A stretch of 64,000 nt of DNA from Chitinophagales bacterium (lineage in GTDB: Bacteria; Bacteroidota; Bacteroidia; Chitinophagales; UBA8649), in the NCBI GenBank assembly GCA_020635995.1, contig JACJYS010000003.1, forward strand, positions 155,001 through 219,000. The letters run 5' to 3'. Position 1 is the stretch's first letter. Each line of letters starts with the position of its first letter. The notes beneath the pieces were generated by a model that ran no database searches, was not told where the DNA came from, and worked only from the letters and a program-made list of their open reading frames with translations. The position numbers and the translations under genes were made by a program. Positions 18,448 to 25,668 of the stretch are shown piece by piece.

Positions 18448-18456
18448 TAAGTTTGC
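18448..18456 (+). promoter_or_regulatory. -7 box TAAGTTTGC of the LRR gene
   Basis: TAnnTTTGC on the plus strand, about 40 bases upstream of ATG 18496. Confidence 0.55.
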
Positions 18457-18495
18457 GTCTGCTTGATTGATTAATAACCTTTAAAATAAATAAAC

Positions 18496-20151
18496 ATGAA
18501 AAAAACAATACTTAGCACCCTTATTTTAGCAATAGCAAGTTTAACAAGCTTTGCTCAAATTGTAAACATCCCCGATGCCAATTTTAAAGCCTATTTGGTA
18601 GGTAACTCAAGTATCAATACAAACAGTGATACAGAAATACAAGTAAGTGAAGCTACTGCTTATACAGGTGCAATTGATTGTAATTCTCTAAGTATTTCAG
18701 ACTTAACCGGAATAGAATCTTTTATTAATATAAGTGAACTATACTGCGTTGGCAACAATTTATCTACTCTAAATGTTAGCCAAAACGTTAACTTAACTAT
18801 GTTATATTGTAATAGTAATAATTTAACTTCCCTTGATTTAAGTCAGAATACTTCTTTAACTGAGCTAAGTATTGCATTCAACAGCTTTACCGCAGTTGAT
18901 ATAAGTAATAACACACTTTTATCTAAATTTTATTGTAGCCATAACAATCTTTCAGGTCTTGATGTGAGTCAAAATATAAATTTAACAGAACTTGGATGTG
19001 AGTATAACGCTATAAACACACTTGATCTGAGTCAAAATACAAATTTAATACAGCTAACGTGCCACTACAACAGTATTATTAGTTTAGATGTAAGCCAAAA
19101 TACAAATTTGGGTAATCTAACATGCCATCACAATAACATAAGTTCCTTAGATGTAAGTCAGAATACGGCTTTATATACACTGCGTTGCCAAAATAACGAT
19201 TTAACTATGCTAAAAAGTATAAACACTTCCACATTAGTAAATTTAAATGCTACTGTCAATCCCAATCTAACTTGTGTTGAAGTGGATGATGTTGCCGCAG
19301 CAAATGCTAATTTAAACTACGTTATTGATGCCACAGCAAGTTACAGCACCAACTGTGTAATATTGGTAAGCTCAATAACTGTACAAGGTCAAGGTGGAGC
19401 AAGCACTATTACTACCAATGGCGGTACACTACAAATGGAAGCTACAGTATTGCCTACAAATGCTACCGATGCCACTTATACTTGGAGTATAACTAATGGA
19501 ACAGGCTCGGCTTCTATAGATGCTAATGGTTTACTTACTGCTTTAACTAACGGAACGGTAACTGTAACAGCTACTGCAAATGACGGTTCGGGAGTTACGG
19601 GCGATGCAGTTATTACTATTTCTAACCAAATTGTATTGGTAAATTCCATTTCTGTACAAGGTCAAGGTGGAGCAAGCACTATTACTACCAATGGCGGTAC
19701 ACTACAAATGGAAGCTACCGTTTTGCCCGCTAATGCCTCTGATGATACTTACACTTGGAGTGTAGCTAACGGAACAGGCTCTGCCACAATAGATGCTAAT
19801 GGTTTATTAACTGCTTTAACTAACGGTACGGTAACGGTAACAGCTACTGCAAATGACGGTTCGGGAGTAAGCGGAACTAAAGACATTACTATTAGCAACC
19901 AAGGAACAGCTATTAAAGATATAGCTTTTAAAGGATTAAGCCTATATCCTAATCCTACAAATGACGTAGTAAACCTAAAAGTGGATGAAAAATTAACTTC
20001 ATTACTATTGTATGATTTAACAGGAAAAACAGTTAAAACTTTTAGTGCAAATAACACGCAATTAAACGTATCAGACATTCAACAAGGCATTTATTTCTTA
20101 GAGCTTAAAAATGAAGAAAAACGCTCTGTAGTTAAACTAATAATAGACTAA
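18496..20151 (+). CDS. Secreted leucine-rich-repeat / Ig-like (BIG2) protein with T9SS domain
   Basis: 551 residues. Signal peptide 1-20 (ASLTSFA^Q). About eight LRRs of 21 residues (roughly 90-260) follow the pattern LDvSQNtnLtxLxCxxNx, with Cys or similar at each inner-strand turn. Then two Ig-like BIG2 domains (about 293-380 and 384-470), each with LQMEATVLP and ANGLLTALTNGTVTVTATA. The C-terminal T9SS sorting domain (about 480-551) begins LSLYPNPTNDVVNLK. The protein should be exported through the type IX system and exposed at the surface, probably for adhesion or binding. The two BIG2 units are nearly identical in DNA, indicating a recent internal duplication. Confidence 0.92.
   Translation: MKKTILSTLILAIASLTSFAQIVNIPDANFKAYLVGNSSINTNSDTEIQVSEATAYTGAIDCNSLSISDLTGIESFINISELYCVGNNLSTLNVSQNVNLTMLYCNSNNLTSLDLSQNTSLTELSIAFNSFTAVDISNNTLLSKFYCSHNNLSGLDVSQNINLTELGCEYNAINTLDLSQNTNLIQLTCHYNSIISLDVSQNTNLGNLTCHHNNISSLDVSQNTALYTLRCQNNDLTMLKSINTSTLVNLNATVNPNLTCVEVDDVAAANANLNYVIDATASYSTNCVILVSSITVQGQGGASTITTNGGTLQMEATVLPTNATDATYTWSITNGTGSASIDANGLLTALTNGTVTVTATANDGSGVTGDAVITISNQIVLVNSISVQGQGGASTITTNGGTLQMEATVLPANASDDTYTWSVANGTGSATIDANGLLTALTNGTVTVTATANDGSGVSGTKDITISNQGTAIKDIAFKGLSLYPNPTNDVVNLKVDEKLTSLLLYDLTGKTVKTFSANNTQLNVSDIQQGIYFLELKNEEKRSVVKLIID
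18757..19200 (+). repeat. 63-bp tandem repeats encoding LRRs
   Basis: Seven consecutive, diverged 63-bp units (21 codons) inside the LRR gene. Each contains a variant of 'gatgtaagtcaaaatac'. This is coding repetition, not a CRISPR. Confidence 0.75.
19363..19908 (+). repeat. Two tandem 273-bp units (BIG2 duplication)
   Basis: Unit one starts at 19363 and unit two at 19636. A stretch of about 60 bases (19381-19441 and 19654-19714) is identical between copies. Differences are mostly at third codon positions and in the linker. Confidence 0.85.
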
Positions 20152-20290
20152 ACAATTACTAACCAAAATAACCTGACTTGAATGCAACCTGTCAGTTATA
20201 CTATCAGTTTAGACTATTTTAAACTACCAATTTGTATAAAATTAAGCAATACAAACACAATTTTAAAAACTAAGAGTCCGTTTTTTGATT

Positions 20291-21601
20291 ATGAAAATTA
20301 GCAAAACCTTTTTAATACTACTCACGTTTCTCCTTATTGTATTATTTGAAAGCAAGGTTAAGGCATGTAGTATGTATAAAATTACAGCAGATGGCAAAAC
20401 AATGGTTGGTTGCAATGAAGATGCCTGGAGAACTACTTCTAAAATTTGGTTTGAAAATGCAAAAAATAAAAATGAATTTGGTGCTGCTTTTACCGGGTCA
20501 AGACAAGTATCTAACAGTAGAACTGCTCCACAATCGGGAATGAATGAAATGGGGCTCACGTTTTCGCGTTTAGGTGCATATTACCCTAAACAAGATAATC
20601 CATTTTTAAGTAGAAATAAAATTACAGATGAAGTAAATTACTTAACAGATATACTGCATAAATGTGCAACAGTTGAAGAAGTGAAAGACTACATTGACCA
20701 ATACGACCATAGTTTTTTTTACGACCATGTTTTTATATATATTGATAGCACAGGAAAATATATAGTTGTTGAGCCGTACAAGATTATAGAAGGTAATGAT
20801 GAAAATTATGTGTTATCTAATTTTTGTCCTTCCATAACAGATAATAAACAAGCAAGAAAATTTAATAGATATAAAAATGGAGAAGATTTTCTAAATACCC
20901 ATCAAGTAGTTCCTACATTAGATTATTGCACAGCCCTTTCAGACACCATGCACGTGTGTAGAAGTAGAAATGGAGACGGTACGCTACTTACTTCTATTTG
21001 GGATTTAAAAGACGGATTAGTCAATCTATATTTTTATCACAATTACCAATCCACTATTCAATACAATTTAGCCGAAGAATTAGCAAAAGGCAATCATACT
21101 TTAAGTATTCCGGAATTATTTCCAACAAACAAAGAATTTGAAAGGCTACAAAATTATAAGACTCCACTAACTACTCCTCTGCTTAGAGTTTCGCTTGTAA
21201 TATTGGGTGGTTTTTTAACTTTTTTTGCTTTGCTCATAGGTGTTCACATCATCAAAAATAAAAATAAGGATATTTCTACAAAGGCTTTAATCTTTTTATC
21301 TGCAATGAATTTATTATTAACGGCTTATCTGTTTGTTTTAGCTACCAATTTGTACATCTACTATTTTGATGCTCCATACAAACATTACAGTTCAAATTTA
21401 ATTAGTGCTTCATCATACACTCCCTTTTTGCTACTCTTAATTATTGTTCCCGTTATTTTATATACAATAAAACAGTTAAAATCAGCCAAAACAAAAAGAT
21501 GGATAAAAGCCCTATTAATTTCTAACAATCTAATATATATAATGCTTATTGTCAGCTTTGCTTATTGGGGATTATACAGTTTTTGGAATTATACCGTTTA
21601 G
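20291..21601 (+). CDS. Ntn-hydrolase (penicillin acylase/C45-like) with C-terminal membrane domain
   Basis: 436 residues from ATG 20291. The export signal (1-25) ends ...VKA, directly before Cys26, which would be the N-terminal nucleophile after cleavage. CSMYKITADGKTMVGCNEDA is the strand pair of linear amide C-N hydrolases (choloylglycine hydrolase, penicillin V acylase and acyltransferase families), with SGMNEMGLTFS following at about 80-90. The hydrolase part covers about 26-290. The last 140 residues form four TM helices (about 300-320, 335-357, 375-397, 405-430). Substrate unknown: an amide, N-acyl amino acid or signal lactone are possibilities. The fusion would tether a periplasmic amidase to a membrane. 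Confidence 0.75.
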   Translation: MKISKTFLILLTFLLIVLFESKVKACSMYKITADGKTMVGCNEDAWRTTSKIWFENAKNKNEFGAAFTGSRQVSNSRTAPQSGMNEMGLTFSRLGAYYPKQDNPFLSRNKITDEVNYLTDILHKCATVEEVKDYIDQYDHSFFYDHVFIYIDSTGKYIVVEPYKIIEGNDENYVLSNFCPSITDNKQARKFNRYKNGEDFLNTHQVVPTLDYCTALSDTMHVCRSRNGDGTLLTSIWDLKDGLVNLYFYHNYQSTIQYNLAEELAKGNHTLSIPELFPTNKEFERLQNYKTPLTTPLLRVSLVILGGFLTFFALLIGVHIIKNKNKDISTKALIFLSAMNLLLTAYLFVLATNLYIYYFDAPYKHYSSNLISASSYTPFLLLLIIVPVILYTIKQLKSAKTKRWIKALLISNNLIYIMLIVSFAYWGLYSFWNYTV

Positions 21602-21663
21602 GAATATATAATATTCTAATATCGGATTCGCATTGAAAAAGAGGGATAGCCACTCAAGGAAAT

Positions 21664-21727
21664 GAGATTGCTACAAAAATTACTCCTCCGTCATAATTTT
21701 TTCGCAATAACGTACGGAAGTTGATTG
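21664..21727 (+). repeat. Dispersed repeat B, copy 1
   Basis: GAGATTG...ACTCCTCCGTCATAATTTT...CGCAAT. A 35-base core is identical to the copy at 32423-32457. Confidence 0.75.
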
Positions 21728-21736
21728 TATTCGTGC

Positions 21737-21807
21737 CACGACTTGAAGTCATGGCACGAGTATAACCAATGCACGTCTTTGCGAGTGAGGCACGAGCGAA
21801 GCAATCT
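21737..21807 (+). repeat. Dispersed repeat C, copy 1
   Basis: 'CACGACTTgAAGT...GCACGAGTAT' followed by TTTGCGAGTGAGGCACGAG and CGAAGCAATCT. The whole two-part unit recurs at 62028-62103, and the second part recurs inverted at 31901-31932. Confidence 0.7.
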
Positions 21808-21808
21808 A

Positions 21809-21881
21809 AACCTGAGTTCGGTTAATGGATACCCCGCTTACAAACTTAAGGTGCACTTTTAACTGATCTTAATCAAAAATA
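21809..21881 (+). repeat. Dispersed repeat A, copy 1
   Basis: AACCTGAGTTCGGTTAAT (shared with the 17950 element), then GGATACCCCGCTTACAAAC, TTAAGGTGCACTTTTA and CTTAATCAAAAATA. The second copy is on the minus strand at 54827-54896, with about 85 % match. Confidence 0.75.
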
Positions 21882-22024
21882 AATTGGTAAATAATTTAAT
21901 ACAAATATCCGAAATGAACGGAATTATAGAAATATAAACAGATAGTTATTAATAATTAAATTAACAGTAGTTTAACATATCTCTAATATTTTCTTATTTT
22001 AGCACCTCTTTAATAAAACACCTT

Positions 22025-23638
22025 ATGAAAAAACTAATTACTTTAATTTTTACTCTAAGTATTTTTACCCTAAATTTTGCACAAGAACACGTAGGTTTAG
22101 ACAGCAAAATAGATGAACTTTTTGGAATAGCTACGGGGTGGTTTGTCAAATTTATTTTTTGGCAAATTCCTATTAGCGAAGGTGTAGGTTTAAACTGGGT
22201 TTTAATTCCATTAATAGTGGGAGCTTTATTTTTTACTTTATACTTTGGGTTTCCCAATATCAGATTTCTTCCTTTGGCTATAAAAACCATTAGAGGAGAT
22301 TTTGAACATGTAGAAACAGACCCTAATCAGCCCAATATTTCTGAAAGAGACAACCCTGATACGATAAGAATAGAAGGAACACATGGCGAAGTAACTCATT
22401 TTCAAGCCTTAACGGCAGCTTTGAGTGCCACGGTAGGCTTAGGAAACATTGCAGGAGTGGCGGTAGCCGTGGTGGTAGGTGGAGCCGGAGCCACTTTTTG
22501 GATGATAATTGCCGGATTGCTGGGTATGTCTTCAAAATTTGTGGAGTGTACTTTAGGGGTAAAATATAGAGAACGCAACCACCATACAGGCACTATTTAT
22601 GGCGGACCTATGTATTATTTAAGCAAAGGAATGTCGGATAAAGGCTTTAAAAGTTTTGGTAAAGTTTTAGCAGTTGCTTTTGCCATTTTGTGTATAGGTG
22701 GTTCGTTTGGTGGGGGCAATATGTTTCAAGCTAATCAAGCTTTTGAAATATTTAGAAACGTAACAGGCGGACATGAAAGTTTTATAGCCGGTAAAGGGTG
22801 GATTTTTGGTATAGCTATGGCATTACTTGTAGGAGCTGTTATTATTGGAGGTATTAGAAGAATAGCCCAAGTTACAGAAAAAATAGTTCCTTTTATGGCG
22901 GTAATTTATGTAGGTGCAGCCTTAGTTATTATTTTTATGAATATTAAATTAGTTCCAGAAGCTGTGAGTGCCATAGTAACAAAAGCTTTCTCTCCTACAG
23001 CCATTACAGGTGGTTTTTTAGGCGTATTAATTCAAGGATTTAGAAGAGCAGCATTCTCAAACGAAGCAGGTGTAGGAAGTGCGGCTATTGCCCACTCTGC
23101 TGTAAAAACAAAATTTCCCGCCAGCGAAGGATTAGTAGCTTTGCTTGAGCCATTTATTGATACCGTAGTAATTTGTACTATTACCGCTTTAGTAATTGTA
23201 ATAGGAAATTTAGAAGGATTTTATCAGTTTGGCGGTTCAGACGGTGGCACTTTAATAGCAGGAACAGAAAAAGTTTTATCGGGTGTAGAATTAACCAACT
23301 ATGTTTTTGAAACCAATATTCCAAATTTCCAGTACATTCTTACGGGTGCCGTAGTTTTATTTGCGTTTAGCACCATGATTAGCTGGTCGTACTACGGACT
23401 ACAGTCGTGGACATATTTGTTTGGTAAAACAAAAAATACCGAATTGACTTATAAAATTCTTTTTTGCGTATTTGTAGTTATAGGTGCCGCTGCAAAAATG
23501 GGAAATGTATTGGATTTTTCCGATGCTATGATTTTTGGAATGATGGTACCCAATATGATTGGATTGTTATTTTTATATCCTAAAGTGAAAGAAGAATTGG
23601 AACTTTATATTAAAAAAATAAAAGAAAAACGTGTTTAA
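22025..23638 (+). CDS. Sodium:alanine/glycine symporter (AGCS family)
   Basis: 537 residues with about 11 TM helices. AGCS signature segments are visible: HFQALTAALSATVGLGNIAGVA (read around 115-135), GGPMYYLSKGM, and FRRAAFSNEAGVGSAAIAHSA (about 340-360). The N-terminus carries an extra signal-peptide-like helix (MKKLITLIFTLSIFTLNFAQ) not present in classic DagA/AlsT proteins but common in Bacteroidota members. It takes up alanine or glycine with Na+. The stop overlaps the GTG of the next gene by eight bases. Confidence 0.95.
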   Translation: MKKLITLIFTLSIFTLNFAQEHVGLDSKIDELFGIATGWFVKFIFWQIPISEGVGLNWVLIPLIVGALFFTLYFGFPNIRFLPLAIKTIRGDFEHVETDPNQPNISERDNPDTIRIEGTHGEVTHFQALTAALSATVGLGNIAGVAVAVVVGGAGATFWMIIAGLLGMSSKFVECTLGVKYRERNHHTGTIYGGPMYYLSKGMSDKGFKSFGKVLAVAFAILCIGGSFGGGNMFQANQAFEIFRNVTGGHESFIAGKGWIFGIAMALLVGAVIIGGIRRIAQVTEKIVPFMAVIYVGAALVIIFMNIKLVPEAVSAIVTKAFSPTAITGGFLGVLIQGFRRAAFSNEAGVGSAAIAHSAVKTKFPASEGLVALLEPFIDTVVICTITALVIVIGNLEGFYQFGGSDGGTLIAGTEKVLSGVELTNYVFETNIPNFQYILTGAVVLFAFSTMISWSYYGLQSWTYLFGKTKNTELTYKILFCVFVVIGAAAKMGNVLDFSDAMIFGMMVPNMIGLLFLYPKVKEELELYIKKIKEKRV

Positions 23639-24560
23639 ATTCTTTAAAGAATATTTTAATTTAAGTAATAATGAGCAGCGAGGCGTTATAGCTTTACTGC
23701 TCATTATTATTTTAGTGTTTATTGCACCTAAATTATTCACACTTTTCAAACCTGCCGAAGAAATACCTGCTGATAACACCAAAATTTTAGCACAGTTTAA
23801 TACTCCGCAAGACAGTACAGAAATAGATGCTTTTAATGAAGAAATAGAATCATCTGCCTCATCTCAAAAGCTCTTTCCTTTTAACCCAAATACTGTTAGT
23901 AAAAATCAATTAATAGAACTTGGTTTTACAGAAAAAACAGCTTCTACCCTGCTTAATTATAGAAACAAAGGCGGAAAATTTTATAAAAAAGAAGACTTAA
24001 AAAAGGTGTATGGCGTTTCGGATAATTTATATAATGACCTTAAAGATTATATTGTTTTAGACAATAAAAAAGTAGAAAAAATCACCGCTGCAACAGAGCA
24101 TAAAAACGAAACCACAGCAGAAAAAACCAAGGAAAAAGAAACTTTAGAAAGTAGCAATGAAAAAATATACGTAAACATAAATACTGCCGATTCTACAGAA
24201 TTAAGGAAAATAAAAGGTATAGGAGCTGTTTTTGCCGGCAGAATAATAAAATACAGAGATTTGCTGGGTGGATTTAATAATAAAGAGCAACTTTTAGAAG
24301 TTTATGGAATGAAGCCGGAAATGTATGAAAACATTGCTCCACAGGTTTATACCAATGGCAAAATAAAAACAATAAATATTAATAAAGCAGATTGGAAAAC
24401 ATTGAAAAACCATCCTTATCTTAGTACCGAAAAAGCAAGTATTATTAGCAAATATGTTAAAACCCACGGAGCTGTAAAAAACATTAATGAAATAATAAAT
24501 ACTTCTATTTTTTCGCAAAGTGAAATAGATAAAATAACACCTTATTTAAGTATAGAATAA
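23631..24560 (+). CDS. Membrane-anchored helix-hairpin-helix (ComEA-like) protein
   Basis: 309 residues from GTG 23631; no ATG is available before the TM segment (about 19-36). Three or more HhH units: FNPNTVSKNQLIELGFTEKT (about 84-130), VNINTADSTELRKIKGIGAVFAGRIIKYR (read at 182-210), and ININKADWKTLKNHPYLS. The N(I/T)A-x-x-x-L-x-x-(I/L)xGI pattern is that of DNA-binding ComEA/HhH domains, though tandem copies anchored in the inner membrane are common in Bacteroidota without proven transformation function. Translationally coupled to the symporter and overlapping apt by one base. Confidence 0.88.
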   Translation: MFKFFKEYFNLSNNEQRGVIALLLIIILVFIAPKLFTLFKPAEEIPADNTKILAQFNTPQDSTEIDAFNEEIESSASSQKLFPFNPNTVSKNQLIELGFTEKTASTLLNYRNKGGKFYKKEDLKKVYGVSDNLYNDLKDYIVLDNKKVEKITAATEHKNETTAEKTKEKETLESSNEKIYVNINTADSTELRKIKGIGAVFAGRIIKYRDLLGGFNNKEQLLEVYGMKPEMYENIAPQVYTNGKIKTININKADWKTLKNHPYLSTEKASIISKYVKTHGAVKNINEIINTSIFSQSEIDKITPYLSIE

Positions 24561-25093
24561 TGACCTTAGAAAAAAAATTAAAAAGCATAATCAGAGATGT
24601 TCCCAATTTCCCAAAAGAAGGAATAGTTTTTAAAGATTTAACTACCGTTTTATTAAATCCCGAGCTAACAAATGAAGTGGTAGATGCTTTAGCCAATGCT
24701 ATAGAAGAAAAACCCGATGCTATTACGGCAATTGAAAGCCGAGGTTTTTGGTTTGGTACATTGATAGCTCAAAAGCTGGGTGTGCCGTTTATTCCTTTAA
24801 GAAAAAAAGGAAAGTTGCCTGCCGAAACTGAAAGAATAGAATATAATTTGGAATATGGCTCAGCAGTAATTGAAATACACAAAGGACATATACAAAAAGG
24901 CTGGAAAGTGATGATACACGATGACTTGTTAGCCACGGGCGGAACCGCCATAGCTGCTGCCAAGCTTATAGAAAAAGAAGGAGGCATAGTGCACTCCTTC
25001 AATTTCCTAGTAAACCTTAGTTTTTTGGGTGCATCTGCTGTTATTAACAAAGAATACCCAAAAGTACCTGTTAGTAGTATAGTTACGTTTTAG
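24560..25093 (+). CDS. apt: Adenine phosphoribosyltransferase
   Basis: 177 residues, family length. It salvages adenine to AMP with PRPP. IRDVPNFPKEGIVFKDLT is at 10-27, the ESRGFWFG segment near 54-61, and the PRPP loop VMIHDDLLATGGTA near 117-130. The ATG overlaps the HhH gene stop (TAATG). It ends the three-gene plus-strand unit. Confidence 0.97.
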   Translation: MTLEKKLKSIIRDVPNFPKEGIVFKDLTTVLLNPELTNEVVDALANAIEEKPDAITAIESRGFWFGTLIAQKLGVPFIPLRKKGKLPAETERIEYNLEYGSAVIEIHKGHIQKGWKVMIHDDLLATGGTAIAAAKLIEKEGGIVHSFNFLVNLSFLGASAVINKEYPKVPVSSIVTF

Positions 25094-25097
25094 TTTA

Positions 25098-25649
25098 CTA
25101 TTGTACTACTACATTAAAAGTAACTTCAATATCTGAAGCTCCTCCTGCATTAGTAATATCTCCTGCCGAAACACCGGAAGCACCTTTGTCTGGTTGATGT
25201 CTAAGTGTTACCGTTAAAGTACCATTGCTTGCTACTCCTGTTGTAGCTGTATTAGATAAACCTATTGGTTTCCCATTTTCATCTGCATCATTATAGCTAA
25301 AATTTAAGTTTAAACCACTGCTTTTTTCAAAGAAAAACTGGTGGTCTACAGCTTCTTCCTGTATCTCCGCAGTAATATTATCGGCTGGCGATTCACTTTC
25401 ATTTAAAACGCTAAGTGCTACGGTGTAAGATGCATTAGCTGCTAAATTATCTGCTGTAATTACAGGTGCATCTCCCCCATCTCCATCTAAATCTTGAAAC
25501 AATAATGTACTAACTGCTCCACTTTGCGTATTAGTAAAATCAACTTTCAGTGTTGTTATTAGTTCTTCATCATTGTGTTCATGTGGGTCTTTTTCGCACG
25601 AAGCCAATAAGACTAAAAAAACGGTTGCTGTAATAAAAAATTTTTTCAT
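25098..25649 (-). CDS. Acidic/His-containing lipoprotein paired with a TonB receptor
   Basis: 183 residues from ATG 25649. MKKFFITATVFLVLLASCEK is a lipoprotein signal (Cys18), followed by DPHEHNDEE, a potential metal-binding tip. The mature part is all-beta (TLKVDFTNTQSG, then LLFQDLDGDGGDAP, then YTVALSVLNESE). A TNTxSG...LQDxDGDGG lipoprotein of this type often sits next to TonB receptors in Bacteroidota. Nineteen bases separate it from the receptor stop, so it is cotranscribed. Inferred role: surface or periplasmic metal-chelate capture for the receptor. Confidence 0.8.
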   Translation of the reverse strand: MKKFFITATVFLVLLASCEKDPHEHNDEELITTLKVDFTNTQSGAVSTLLFQDLDGDGGDAPVITADNLAANASYTVALSVLNESESPADNITAEIQEEAVDHQFFFEKSSGLNLNFSYNDADENGKPIGLSNTATTGVASNGTLTVTLRHQPDKGASGVSAGDITNAGGASDIEVTFNVVVQ

Positions 25650-25668
25650 GTTATTTATATTTATTTGG

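Larger units (their letters stand above)
17679..18495. other. Gene-free interval with a hairpin and a MITE-like repeat
   Basis: Nothing coding is convincing in this 817-bp stretch. It contains the 17896-17928 hairpin, the inverted-repeat element at 17950-18269, a GC-richer stretch near 18286-18315, and the promoter of the LRR gene at 18448. Confidence 0.7.
21602..22024. other. Repeat-filled intergenic interval
   Basis: No gene seen. Three different dispersed repeats lie head to tail here (21664-21727, 21737-21807, 21809-21881), followed by about 140 bases of AT-rich leader for the symporter. Confidence 0.75.

Noticed and set aside
18757..19200. Regularly spaced 63-bp repeats, possible CRISPR
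   Set aside because: They are in frame in a secreted LRR protein, diverged, and without spacers.
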